From Bidens hawaiensis (taxonomy: Eukaryota > Streptophyta > Magnoliopsida > Asterales > Asteraceae): a stretch of DNA of 64,000 nucleotides. Shown here piece by piece: positions 1-11,162 of the stretch. Position 1 is the first letter of the stretch. Every line of letters starts with the position of its first letter. Where the stretch lies: assembly GCA_021521415.1 (NCBI GenBank), contig JAIQDT010000194.1, positions 1-64,000 on the forward strand, given 5' to 3'. Position numbers and translations under genes: made by a program. Under the pieces are notes generated by a model that saw nothing but the letters and a program-made list of their open reading frames with translations, was not told where the DNA came from and searched no databases.

Positions 1-666
1 ATTGTTTAGGAGCTTGTTTCAATCCATACAAGGATTTCACAAGTTTACATACTTTCTTTTCTTTCCCAACGGCTATGAAGCCTTCGGGTTGTTCCATGTA
101 AATCTCTTCCTCTAGATTTCCATTCAAGAAAGCCGTTTTTACATCCATTTGGTGAACTTCCAAGTTTCTAATGGCGGCAATGGAAAGCACCAACCTTATA
201 GATGTTATTCGTGTAACCGGCGAATATGTATCAAAGTAATCTAAACCTTCTCGTTGTTTATATCCTTTGATCACCAACCTTGCCTTATACTTATCGATGG
301 TGCCATCAGGTTTCATCTTCTTCTTGAAGATCCATCGATATCCTAGTGGTTTACATCCTTGAGGAAGATCCACTAGTTCCCACGTATGATTTTGTAAGAT
401 ATAATCTATCTCACATTTGATGGCCTCCCTCCACTAAGGTCCTTCAGCGGAGTTCACCGCTGGTTGATACATTTGAGGTTCCTCTTCTACCATGTAGGTA
501 AGGATATCAGGACCGAAGGATTTTTCAGTCCTTTGTCATTTACTTTTTTATGATTTCAACCTCCTCTATCTCAGATTGTTCCCGAGGTCCATCTCTAGTA
601 CTCTCGTTTTGAATACTTTCCTCAACCGGTCTAGAATAGCTCGGTTTTCCTTTATCCAAACATGGG
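1..666 (-). pseudogene. Outer Ty1/copia element, reverse transcriptase part (degenerate, runs off window)
   Basis: Read on the minus strand this encodes the linker and N-terminal half of a copia reverse transcriptase. Recognisable blocks are [57 protein letters not shown] and [10 protein letters not shown], in that order toward position 1. An in-frame TAG lies near 436, where the family normally has an aromatic residue just before WREAIK, and the linker near 540 also contains stops. It continues the gag-integrase part at 8833-11114, from which it is separated by the inserted element 667-8832. The catalytic YVDD and RNase H lie beyond the left edge. The element is non-functional. Confidence 0.85.
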
Positions 667-1618
667 TGTTGGGTTTTAACAAGATTATCAAAGTGATAAT
701 ATCCCTATTTTACCAAAAACGCAGCGGATATAAAAGTTTTAAATCTTGTTAATATGATATGTATAAAACCAATTTTAAACATGCAAAACCCAAACCCGGA
801 TCCAAATACGAATTACACACTATCAAATACATGCATGTCACTATAAGTCCATGCATGTTACTACTACCTTTCAATATGACAAAACCGGGTGAAAGAGATG
901 ATGATTGAAAGGTAAGAACTTGAATATGGAAGCTCCTCAAGCTAGCATACCCCAAGCTTCAACAACACACCACTTCTAGCTAGGATTTGCACTTGAAATT
1001 TTCTTCTTCTTTTCTTATGTTGGATGAAAATACCCAAGAGAGGAAGAGAGAAAAGTTTACTTGGAAATTATGTGTGTTATGAAAGAATGAAAGAGAAAGA
1101 CTTGGTTTTATTTAAAGGCATCTTTCTCTCCACCAATAATAACCATTGCATGTCTCCACTCACCTTGCACGTCTTCACTCAAACATATAATAATATTACA
1201 TTTGAAAGAGTTATTATCCTTTTCTTTTATAAAACTTTAAACATATATATATATATATCCATACATATATACTTTTATAAGTTTATAACTTATAACTTAT
1301 AAAACCTATTATATGTTGAGAGACATGCTTGGTTATTATTATTCACATATTGTTATTTAACCAACTTAAATAACACTATGTAATGTTCTTTCATAAAACA
1401 TAAATCATCCATATGATTTGTTTATTACACAAGTACATTTTATTTAGAAACCCCTTTCCAAATAACTCAAGTGTTAATATTCATTTGTTATGATCACATC
1501 ATATATGAACGAATATTATCAGTGTTTGTCTAGCTTGTTATTGGGTATGACCCGACTTGGATCATAACGTACAAGCCACATCAATTTAATATGTCTCTTG
1601 GGCAGACCGAGTCCAACA
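667..1618 (-). repeat. 3' LTR of the inner copia element
   Basis: A 952-bp repeat starting TGTTGGGTTTTAAC and ending GAGTCCAACA, matching 7879-8832 along its whole length. Because the element is coded on the minus strand, this left copy is the 3' LTR. Short ORFs inside it recur identically in the other LTR and are not genes. Confidence 0.95.
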
Positions 1619-2394
1619 ATCTCCCACTTGCACAAGATACATAGAAGATTGATGCAAGTAGCAAATACCGCCTAACTACGGTTTACTACCCCTAATACGT
1701 ATGACGAAGTGCCATTCAATAACATCATCCCTTTCAAGTCCCATACTTGAAAATGATTTAGGTGAAACTATCATTTATCCTTTTGCCACAAATGTCATGT
1801 TAAATCCAAAGACACAGAGTGATCATTCTCTGTTGATTTTACTTGTCAGGCCTTAGACATTTAACTCTCAACGAATAAGAGGGACAAATCCCATATTGAC
1901 TACATACGTCTCTCACTATCACCTTGTACTATACTTGAGCTTAGCCTTATGTACTGACATATTTCAGAGCAGCGAAGAACTAAATCAAAGCATAATAGTC
2001 GATGAATATCAAGACCCAATATGTATCTCAGGTCGGAGGATACTATGAAGTTCGCCTTTACTCAAATTTACTTATGATCACAAATCCCAAGGATTCCATG
2101 CAGTAAAATTGAGAGCGGGTCAGTCCAATATTTATCCCATAAATATCTATGAACCTTGGCAGCAACCCTTTGCTATATTCATACCTCATGAATATCTACC
2201 AATCCAAGTTCATAATAGTCTTACTTTCACATTTGTTCCCACAAATATGAACGGCTACGGACGTTTAGAATAATTCAAATTATTCACGGATTTAAACATA
2301 CTAAAATGGAACATAACTCAAGAACATGACCATAACCAAAACCATATGATTGAGTTAAAATAAAATTGTTCCAATATCCAAATAAAAATTTTGA
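1619..2394 (-). other. 3' noncoding region and polypurine tract of the inner copia element
   Basis: The region between the gag-pol stop and the 3' LTR has no ORF of note. Next to the LTR the plus strand reads ATCTCCCACTTGCAC, giving a minus-strand purine run GTGGGAGAT directly before the LTR, the expected plus-strand primer. Confidence 0.7.
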
Positions 2395-5300
2395 TCAAAT
2401 CCAATCACTAGAATATCGAAGTCCTAAGGCGCAAGTATGACTCTCATGCTTCGGCCTTTCAAGGAGTTTCGTGAGTGGGTCCGCAATATTTTGATCAGTG
2501 TGAACTTTGCGAATACATATCTTTCCCTTTTCAACTTCATCCCTTATGTAGTTGAATCTCCGCTCAATGTGCCTAGTCTTTTGATGTGCGCGGGGTTCCT
2601 TGATTTGAGCAATCGCACCCTCGTTGTCACAAAAGATCTCTAGAGGGCCCTGAATGGTACGAACCACTCCTAGATCGGCAATGAACTTTCTAATCCATGC
2701 AGCTTCTTGAGCTGCCAGGGAGGCGGCGATGTATTCAGATTCAGTGGTGGATAAAGCTACCACGTCTTGTTTTGCACTCTTCCATGAGACAGCACCACCA
2801 TTGAGAACGAAAACGTATCCCGATTGTGATCGAGAATCATCTCGATCAGTTTGGAAACTCGCATCAGTGTAACCCTTTACAACGAGTTCCTCCTCACCAG
2901 AGCCATATATTAGAAACATATCCTTAGTCCTTCTAAGGTATTTCAATATGCTCTTAACAGCCATCCAATGGCTAGTTCCCGGATTTTGTTGGTATCGACT
3001 TGTCATGCTCAAGGCGCATGACACATCCGGTCTAGTGCAAATCATGGAATACATAATGGATCCTATAGCAGATGCATATGGGATACCATTCATTTTGTCT
3101 TGCTCATCCTTTGAGCTTGGACATTGAGAAGCACTCAACATCGTTCCTCTTTGAATAGATACCAAACCTTTCTTAGAGTTTTCCATCTTGAACCTTTTCA
3201 AGATCTTGTCAATGTATGCACTTTGATTCAAACCTATCAACCGCCTTGATCTATCCCTATAGATTCTTATTCCCATAATATAGGCGGCTTCACCAAGATC
3301 CTTTATGGAAAAACAGCTTCCAAGCCAGGCTTTCACACCTTCCAAGGTTGGAATGTCATTTCCAAACAGTAATATGTCATCGACATATAATACCAGAAAG
3401 GTTATGATGCTCCCACTAGCTTTCTTATACACACAAGCTTCATCAGCGTTTTTGATGAATCCAAATTTCTTAACTTCATCATCAAAATGGTGATTCCAAC
3501 TTCTGGATGCTTGTTTTAATCCATAGATTGATTTCTTCAACTTGCATACTTTGTTAGGATGTTGTGGATCGACAAAACCTTCAAGCTGAACCATATAAAC
3601 ATCTTCATTAAGATGCCCATTTAGAAAAGCAGTTTTGACATCCATTTGCCATATCTCATAGTCATAATATGCGGCTATGGCAAACAATATCCTTATAGAC
3701 TTTAGCATCGCCACGGGCGAGAAAGTTTCATCATAATCAACCCCTTGAGTTTGAGTGAAACCCTTTGCTACAAGTCTAGCTTTATAAGTATCCAAGTTTC
3801 CATGCATATCAGTTTTCTTCTTGAAAACCCACTTACTTCCAACCAGCTTGGAATTTAGAGGTGGAGCAACCAAGTCCCATACTTGATTGTCATGCATGGA
3901 TTGCATCTCAACATTCATGGCTTCTAGCCATTTGTCACAATCAGATTGCGACATTGCATCTCGGTATGTGGTGGGTTCATCCGAATCAACCACGTAGCAT
4001 CCATCCATGAAAAATCCATATCTCTCAGGTGGGGTGCTAACTCTACCAGATTTGCGAATGTTTTGTGTGTTTTGATCAACCATTTGATCATCCTCAACAA
4101 CCTCTTGTTGATTGCTAGTGTCAACCAAACGTGTATCGGCTTGTAGTTCTCGATCCTCTTCGAGTTCTACAGTTCTATCAGTTCCTTCCATAAGGAACCT
4201 TCTTTCCAAGAACTTAGCCTTTCGAGCTATAAACACTTTATTCTCGCTTGGATTGTAGAAATAATATCCCATCGAATCCGTGGGATATCCTACAAATATA
4301 CACTTAGTGGATCGACATTCAAGTTTGTCAGGGGTGTAGATCTTAACATAAGCCTCACAACCCCATACCTTTAAATATGAAAATTTTGGAGCCTTTCCAT
4401 GCCATATTTCAAAAGGTGTCCTATCCACTTTCTTGGTTGGTGCCATATTTAAAATACGGGCAGCAGAGATCACAGCGAAACCCCAAAATGATAGAGGTAA
4501 TGAGCTTCTAGCCATCATGGATTGAACCATGTCCAATAAAGTTCGATTCCTCCTTTCGGACAAACCATTATGTTGTGGTGTTCCATGTGGAGTAAGTTGT
4601 GAGACAATCCCACAACTCCTAAGATGTTCTAGAAATGCATCATTGAGGTATTCACCTCCTCTATCGGAACGTAGTACTTTGATTGTTTTGTTGAGTTGAT
4701 TTTGTACTTCATTTTGGAAGACTTTGAACATTTCAAAGGCCTCATTTTTGTGTCTTAACAAGAACACATACCCATAGCGACTATAATCGTCGGTAAAGGT
4801 AATGAAGTATCTTTCACCATTTCTTGTCATTGTCCTAAAAGGTTTACATACATCCGAATGTATGATACCTAATAAGTCTTTCGCCCTTTCATTTGTTCCA
4901 TTAAAGGGTTCTTTGGTCATCTTTCCCAATAAACAAGATTCACATTCATCAAATGAATCAACATTTGATTTCAAAAGACAATTCTTTCGAAGTATATGAA
5001 TACGATTCTTGTTTATGTGACCAAGACGACAATGCCAAAGAAAAGTATTACTCAAATCCATTTTGAGTCTTTTGGTGTTAGCTTGGTACAACGAGTTATC
5101 AATGTATGAGTCATCAAGAATTAATTCATAAATGCCATAAAACGGCATCGCTTTAAAATAAAATACATTATCCATGAAAACATAAATACCATTATCAACA
5201 AACTTAAAGTCATAACCAAATTGTCTTAATACAGAAACAGAGATAATATTCCTAGTCAAACTAGGGGAATATAAAATGTTTTTCAAAACAATTTCCAAAC

Positions 5301-6402
5301 CATTTGGAAGCTTTAAAACATAATCTCCTCGGGCTTGGACTTCAACCTTTGCTCCATTGCCCATGAAGAGACTTATATCTCCTTTCTTCACCTCATTTCT
5401 TCTTTTGAACCCCTGCAATGAATTGCATATGTGAGTTCCACATCCGGTATCCAATACCCGTATGTTAGAAGAAATAATATTAAGATCAATGTGAATCAAG
5501 AAAGTTGTACCTGAGGTTTGCCCCGCATCCCTCTTAGCTTTCAACTCCTTGAGATAGGTCGGACAGTTTCTCATCCAATGACCTATCTCACCACAACCAA
5601 AGCACGGATCCTCAGCGCTAACCTTTAGCTTGTTTGGCTTTGGTTCCGCCTTTGCCTTTCCCCTGAACCCCTTCTTGACTTGCCCCTTACCAACGACAAC
5701 CTTTGTTTTTGGTTCCGGGTGATGCCTTTTCTTTGAGCCACCCTCATTGATCGCAAGAACGGGTAAAACCTTTTTACCCATGCCGGCCTCGGCTGTCTTA
5801 AGCATTGCATGAAGCTCACCAATGCTTTTGTCCCATCCATTCATGTTGTAGTTCATGACGAATGTCTCAAACCTTTTAGTTAAGCCATTTAGGATTAAAT
5901 CCGTGGCTAACTCTTTTGAGACGGGACGGTTAAGCCGTTCAAGCCGATCAATGTGGCTCTTCATCTTAAGTACATAAGATGAAACAGATTGGGTTTCTTT
6001 CATATGACATGCATGAAGCGCTCGAACCGTTTCGAATCGCTCAACCCGAGCTTGAGTAAGGAACATTTCCTTAAGTTGGGTTATCATGTCATACGCCCCA
6101 TGATTCTCGAAATCCTTTTGGATCTTGGGAATCATTGTTCCCAACATGAGGCAAGAAACTTGCACCGAATCCTCGGTGTATTTTAACCAATCCGCATAGG
6201 CATCCAAGTTATTGACATCGGGTTCATCGAGAATAGGATCGTCTAAAATATAAGACTTCTTTTCTTGCTTGAGAACAATTCTCAAGTTTCGATACCAATC
6301 CATGAAGTTGTTAAAGTTTAGACGATCCTTATCCAGAATGGATCTTAGTGATAGATTGTGCACGCGTGGGATAATTGCGTTCGGTGCGTTGTTTGCGGCC
6401 AT
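2395..6402 (-). CDS. Ty1/copia Gag-Pol polyprotein, intact 1335 aa
   Basis: A single uninterrupted ORF starting MAANNAPNAI. Domains in order: Gag (about 1-260, opening with an FMDWYRNLR motif); a CCHC zinc knuckle CFGCGEIGHWMRNCP (about 265-285); aspartic protease with DTGCGTH (about 318); integrase with an H-H-C-C zinc site (HCRLGH...CESC) and catalytic D, D, E, the last two (RSDRGGEY and SERRN) separated by exactly 35 residues; reverse transcriptase with KTAFLNGHL and active site YVDDILL; and RNase H with TDASF, TTESEYIAA and DNEGAIA. All signature residues are present and there is no stop or frameshift, so the protein could support transposition. Length is normal for a plant copia polyprotein. 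The first ATG is in frame with Gag and no upstream in-frame ATG is evident. Confidence 0.96.
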   Translation of the reverse strand: MAANNAPNAIIPRVHNLSLRSILDKDRLNFNNFMDWYRNLRIVLKQEKKSYILDDPILDEPDVNNLDAYADWLKYTEDSVQVSCLMLGTMIPKIQKDFENHGAYDMITQLKEMFLTQARVERFETVRALHACHMKETQSVSSYVLKMKSHIDRLERLNRPVSKELATDLILNGLTKRFETFVMNYNMNGWDKSIGELHAMLKTAEAGMGKKVLPVLAINEGGSKKRHHPEPKTKVVVGKGQVKKGFRGKAKAEPKPNKLKVSAEDPCFGCGEIGHWMRNCPTYLKELKAKRDAGQTSGTTFLIHIDLNIISSNIRVLDTGCGTHICNSLQGFKRRNEVKKGDISLFMGNGAKVEVQARGDYVLKLPNGLEIVLKNILYSPSLTRNIISVSVLRQFGYDFKFVDNGIYVFMDNVFYFKAMPFYGIYELILDDSYIDNSLYQANTKRLKMDLSNTFLWHCRLGHINKNRIHILRKNCLLKSNVDSFDECESCLLGKMTKEPFNGTNERAKDLLGIIHSDVCKPFRTMTRNGERYFITFTDDYSRYGYVFLLRHKNEAFEMFKVFQNEVQNQLNKTIKVLRSDRGGEYLNDAFLEHLRSCGIVSQLTPHGTPQHNGLSERRNRTLLDMVQSMMARSSLPLSFWGFAVISAARILNMAPTKKVDRTPFEIWHGKAPKFSYLKVWGCEAYVKIYTPDKLECRSTKCIFVGYPTDSMGYYFYNPSENKVFIARKAKFLERRFLMEGTDRTVELEEDRELQADTRLVDTSNQQEVVEDDQMVDQNTQNIRKSGRVSTPPERYGFFMDGCYVVDSDEPTTYRDAMSQSDCDKWLEAMNVEMQSMHDNQVWDLVAPPLNSKLVGSKWVFKKKTDMHGNLDTYKARLVAKGFTQTQGVDYDETFSPVAMLKSIRILFAIAAYYDYEIWQMDVKTAFLNGHLNEDVYMVQLEGFVDPQHPNKVCKLKKSIYGLKQASRSWNHHFDDEVKKFGFIKNADEACVYKKASGSIITFLVLYVDDILLFGNDIPTLEGVKAWLGSCFSIKDLGEAAYIMGIRIYRDRSRRLIGLNQSAYIDKILKRFKMENSKKGLVSIQRGTMLSASQCPSSKDEQDKMNGIPYASAIGSIMYSMICTRPDVSCALSMTSRYQQNPGTSHWMAVKSILKYLRRTKDMFLIYGSGEEELVVKGYTDASFQTDRDDSRSQSGYVFVLNGGAVSWKSAKQDVVALSTTESEYIAASLAAQEAAWIRKFIADLGVVRTIQGPLEIFCDNEGAIAQIKEPRAHQKTRHIERRFNYIRDEVEKGKICIRKVHTDQNIADPLTKLLERPKHESHTCALGLRYSSDWI

Positions 6403-7878
6403 CTAAAAGAATTTTACAAAGTTCAAATTAGTATTTTCAATATTAATAAAATTTTAATCTTTAATACCCTTTAAATGTCTCCAAGACAATTATTGATTAA
6501 AATCTAGAACCCAACGTTTCATTCAAATAGTAGTTAGGTGACCTTTATCCTACTATTCGAATTAACAAGGTAGTCAACATTTGACAATTGCAACCCTTTG
6601 CAACTTCTAGTTTTATGGGATCGGTTAAACATCATATGTTTAGTTGGTATGTTAAATCCCATCAACACCTTTGAACGCCATGTTAAGGTGATCCTATAGT
6701 CATGGTTTCAAATCAAGTCGCCCTACTTATACACACGTGTGAGTTTACTCATACAAGTGGTTAGGTGATCCTAATGCCAAAAGTACTTGTAAAATCACCT
6801 TAAGATCACAAGTTTTATTAAAAGTGCTTAGGTGATCCTAACTCACTTTCAAGTCTACAAGTGACTTAAGTGTCGTATAAAAGGATGGTGTTTAACTTGT
6901 TTTTAAAAGGGGATTTTAGTTTTCTAAATTCTAGATTGGAAAACTATTTATTATACCTTTCATTTGCATGCATTCAAATGTATGGTGCTTAGTTGAAAAA
7001 CCCATTTTCAAAGTTCCAATTAATAAAACCCATTTTTATTATGAAATCATTAGTTATTAATAAAACCAATTTTTATTACCTAACGATTTCTAAGGAACCA
7101 ATTTTATGCTAGTTGATTTTAAGTTGTTAAGCAAACCATATTGCAAATAATAAGTAAATCAACCATGCAAGCATAAAATATACACAACCACAAGTTCATA
7201 ACCATAGCCTCCTAATATTGACCACACTTGTTGACCGAAGACAAGTGTGTCAAAAAGACTCTCCTAAGGAACCCAAAAGAACATGCACTTGTGTCGGTGA
7301 ACTCCCACTTGATTCCGCATCCATATGCTCCAAGTGTTTACTCCCGGTGTTATGGTCTTCATCATTTTATTTGGGCTTCCATCCATGCATCTTCTTTTAC
7401 AAAATATATCCTAATACATTTTTCTAGTAAAAGAAATACATCTAATCTACTTATTATTACAAGCCATATGAATGAATAAGTAGATTACAAACCCAAATAA
7501 ATATTACAGCAAAATCGAATGAACAAACAACCAACACAATCATTCAACCAAACACAAGGCCATGGCTAGGTTATGAACATCTATTACACATCCAAATATG
7601 CAATAATACAAGACCAAAATGGTTCCCCTTTTTGCCTCAAAACTTTTGGCCAAAGCTTAAGCAAACCGAAAGTTTCGGGTTTTGTCCAAACAAACTAAAC
7701 AATCATCCAAATGACTTGGTTTTTCAAGATTACCACATGCATGTAAAGTATAACCTTGAAAAACCATGGGGTAACCAAAACCCCAAAAAGTTTCGGCCAA
7801 ATGGTGAAACCCACCATAAACCCGAAAAATTTTGGGTCTAATGAAGCATGCATTCGTATAAGCGGCTCTTGATGCCAT
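6403..7878 (-). other. 5' leader (untranslated region) of the inner copia element
   Basis: About 1.48 kb between the 5' LTR and the gag ATG, unusually long for a copia leader. It holds a primer-binding-like site next to the LTR and several copies of a near-palindromic TTAGGTGATCCTAA-type motif (6532-6842), plus duplicated AACCAATTTTTATT segments near 7016-7090. No convincing coding sequence is seen; the short ORFs at 7218-7878 lack family features. Confidence 0.7.
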
Positions 7879-8832
7879 TGTTGGGTTTTAACAAGATTAT
7901 CAAAGTGATAAAATCCCTATTTTATCAAAAACTCAGCGGATATAAAAGTTTTAAATCTTGTTAATATGATATGTATAAAACCAATTTTAAACATGCAAAA
8001 CCCAAACCCGGATCCAAATACGAATTACACACTATCAAATACATGCATGTCACTATAAGTCCATGCATGTTACTACTACCTTTCAATATGACAAAACCGG
8101 GTGAAAGAGATGATGATTGAAAGGTAAGAACTTGAATATGGAAGCTCCTCAAGCTAGCATACCCCAAGCTTCAACAACACACCACTTCTAGCTAGGATTT
8201 GCACTTGAAATTTTCTTCTTCTTTTCTTATGTTGGATGAAAATACCCAAGAGAGGAAGAGAGAAAAGTTTACTTGGAAATTATGTGTGTTATGAAAGAAT
8301 GAAAGAGAAAGACTTCGTTTTATTTAAAGGCATCTTTCTCTCCACCAATAATAACCATTGCATGTCTCCACTCACCTTGCATGTCTCCACTCAAACATAT
8401 AATAATATTACATTTGAAAGAGTTATTATCTTTTTCTTTTATAAAACTTTAAACATATATATATATATATATCCATACATATATACTTTTATAAGTTTAT
8501 AACTTATAACTTATAAAACCTATTATATGTTAAGAGACATGCTTGGTTATTATTATTCACATATTGTTATTTAACCAACTTAAATAACACTATGTAATGT
8601 TCTTTCATAAAACATAAATCATCCATATGATTTGCTTATTACACAAGTACATTTTATTTAGAAACCCCTTTCCAAATAACTCAAGTGTTAATATTCATTT
8701 GTTATGATCACATCATATATGAACGAATATTATCGGTGTTTGTCTAGCTTGTTATTGGGTATGAACCGACTTGGATCATAACGTACTAGCCACATCAATT
8801 TAATATGTCTCTTGGGCAGACCGAGTCCAACA
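7879..8832 (-). repeat. 5' LTR of the inner copia element
   Basis: A 954-bp repeat matching 667-1618. On the minus strand it carries a candidate core promoter, CCTTTAAATAAAA (about 8316-8330), and an (AT)n run near 8454-8472. Ends are TGTTGG and CCAACA. Confidence 0.95.
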
Positions 8833-11114
8833 ATAGGAACTTATATTCAAACCATGATGCATCCTTTGCTTCTATTATGGTGCCATTGTTTATTCCGGGA
8901 TTCTTTGAATCATGCACAAGAAATCGATATGCACCACCGGGAAGGGTATATCCTATAACACACAATCCACGGTTTTGGGTCCTATTAGTAGGCGTTTTGG
9001 TGGAGTCACCACTACCTTGGCTAGGCACCCCCACACTCGCAAGTATTTATATGGTGGTTTATTTCTCGTCCATAACTCATATGGAGTTAGATATTTCTTC
9101 TTATTCGGTATCATGTTTAAGACATAATTAGCCGATAAGATTGCTTCCCCCCACATGTCCGGGCTTACCCCAGAACTTATCATCATGACATTCATCATTT
9201 CTTTCAAGGTTCGGTTCTTACGTTCCGCTATGCCATTTGATTGAGGGGAGTAAGGAGGCGTGACTTCATGTATGATTCCTTCTTTTTCACACAAGTCAAT
9301 AAAAGGTGAAACATATTCACCTCCTCGATCACTCCTTACTCTTTTAATTTTTCGATTTAGTTGATTCTCAACTTTGGCTTTAAATAAGATAAACTTATCA
9401 ATAGCCTCGTCCTTACTCTTAAGTAAGTAAACATAGCAATATCTTGTACTATCATCAATGAACGTGATGAAGTACTTGTTCCCAACACGAGTAGGAATTG
9501 CTTTTAGATTACACACATCAGTGTGAATCATCTCGAGGGTTTCGGTAAATCGTTCAATCTTTTTAAATGACGACCTCGTTTGTTTTGCTTCTACACAAGT
9601 TTCACATTTATTATTTGAGTCGCTATCGAATGTTGGTATGCATTTAAGTTTAATCAAACGTCGAATGGAATTAAAATTAACATGACCTAGTCTACCATGC
9701 CAAACATTAGAAGACTCAAGCATATAAGCAGAACTAGTAGCATTCTCATTCATTTTGTTAAACATGGTTACATTCAACTTGAACATACCATTAAGGGCAA
9801 AGCCCTTACCAACATACACACCATTTTTGGTCGACACGACCTTATCAGACTCAATCACCACTTTGAACCCAAACTTGTTCACCTGCCACCCCGACACAAG
9901 ATTCTTACGAATTTCGGGAACATACAACACATTTGACAAAGTAAGTTCCTTTCCCGAAGTCATATTCAACACCACATTCCCCTCATCTTTGACTTCGGCC
10001 GTAGCGGAGTTTCCCATAAACACCTTTTCTCCATTAGTCACCTCTTTGAAAGTGCTAAAGAGACTTTTGTCAAAGCACACATCACGGTTAGCCCCCGTAT
10101 CGACCCACCAATCTTTGTTATTTTGCCCAACCAAGTTAACTTCGGTGACCATAATCGAGAGGTCCGTGACCATCGCAACAAGGTTCTCAACCTCACGAAC
10201 CATGTTAACTTGTCGAGCATTTTCTTTCTTTGGAAGCTTGCACTCATTGGCCCTATGGCCTTGCTTTCCACAATTATAGCAAGTTCCTTGGAACTTCTTT
10301 TTCTTCCCAACTCCCTCCTTAGGACCAAGGTTGAAGCCTTTCCCATGATTTTTTTTCCACCATTTTTATCCTTTTAAGATTGGTCATGTTCAACAACATT
10401 GGCCTTTGTTGTTACGGGACCGTCAATTCTTTTTAGAGCAATTTTTTTATCTTCTTCAATGTGAAGACGAACAACAAGATCTTCAATGGTCATCTCCTTT
10501 CGCTTATGCTTGAGATAGTTCTTGAAATCGACCCAACTTGGTGGTAGCTTTTCAATAATACAAGCAACTTGGAATGTCTCACTAAGCGACATCCCTTCCG
10601 CATGAATATCATGAAGAATTACTTGCAAATCTTGGACTTGACTCATAACAGTTTTTGAGTCTATCATTTTAAAGTCCAAGAACTTAGCCACCACGAATTT
10701 ATTAGTACCGGCATCTTCGGTTTTGTATTTGCGGTCCAACGACTCCCATAATTCTTTGGCAGTCTTGGCCTTACAATACACGTTATAAAGTGCATCCACC
10801 ATGCCATTCAAGACATAGTTCCGGCACAAGAAATCCGAATGATTCCAAGCATGAATCGCGCTTACCGATAGCGCATCCGTTGCCCCTTCATCAACATGAG
10901 GAACGGTTTCAGTCAATAACCTCGTGAGGTTCAAAGTGATCAAATAAAAGAACATCTTTTGTTGCTACTGTTTGAAATTCACACCGGTGAACTTCTCTGG
11001 TTTCTCAGCATGAGACGTGACTGCATTAGGCAGCGGAGCAACCAAACCGGTTGTGACAGCAACAACGGTAGTCACGATGGCAGAAACGGCAGTACTCATG
11101 GCTTGGGATTCCAT
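8833..11114 (-). pseudogene. Outer Ty1/copia element: gag, protease and integrase part (degenerate)
   Basis: On the minus strand the gag ATG is at 11114 (MESQAMSTAV). Gag continues through KELWESLDRKYKTEDAG and LPPSWVDFKNYLKHKRKEM to a CCHC knuckle (CYNCGKQGHRANEC, about 10215-10260). Protease (WWVDTGANRDVCF) and integrase (WHGRLGH, CETC, HTDVCN, RSDRGGEY, AERKNRT) follow, ending just before the inserted element at 8832. Damage: in-frame TAG at 10965-10967, TAA at 10374-10376, a frameshift at an A-run near 10358, and a 1-base loss near 8962. The reading order continues at 666 down to 1. This is an old, dead copy that served as target for the younger copia. Confidence 0.92.
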
Positions 11115-11162
11115 TCTGAAACGAAATAATACAAGAATAATAATAAGTAATCTGTTTAAGTA

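Larger units (their letters stand above)
667..8832 (-). mobile_element. Complete young Ty1/copia LTR retrotransposon (inner, nested)
   Basis: An 8.17-kb element with two direct LTRs (667-1618 and 7879-8832), both bounded by TGTTGG...CCAACA. They differ at roughly a dozen substitutions plus a 2-bp AT-run difference, about 98.7% identity by eye. The internal domain holds one uninterrupted gag-pol ORF on the minus strand. A purine tract (minus strand GTGGGAGAT) abuts the 3' LTR. A primer-binding-like TGGCATCAAGAGCC, resembling the initiator-Met complement TGGTATCAGAGCC, abuts the 5' LTR. The flanks ATGGG (662-666) and ATAGG (8833-8837) look like a 5-bp target duplication with one mismatch. It lies inside an older copia element of the same orientation. 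The intact ORF and LTR similarity suggest it may still be mobile, which is inference. Confidence 0.95.

Noticed and set aside
749..1302. Short ORFs in both LTRs (68 and 92 codons) that recur at 7961-8502
   Set aside because: They repeat only because the LTRs repeat. They have no domain features and lie in regulatory sequence.
8795..9131. Plus-strand ORFs near 8805-9131
   Set aside because: They are the opposite strand of the outer copia integrase and merge into LTR sequence.
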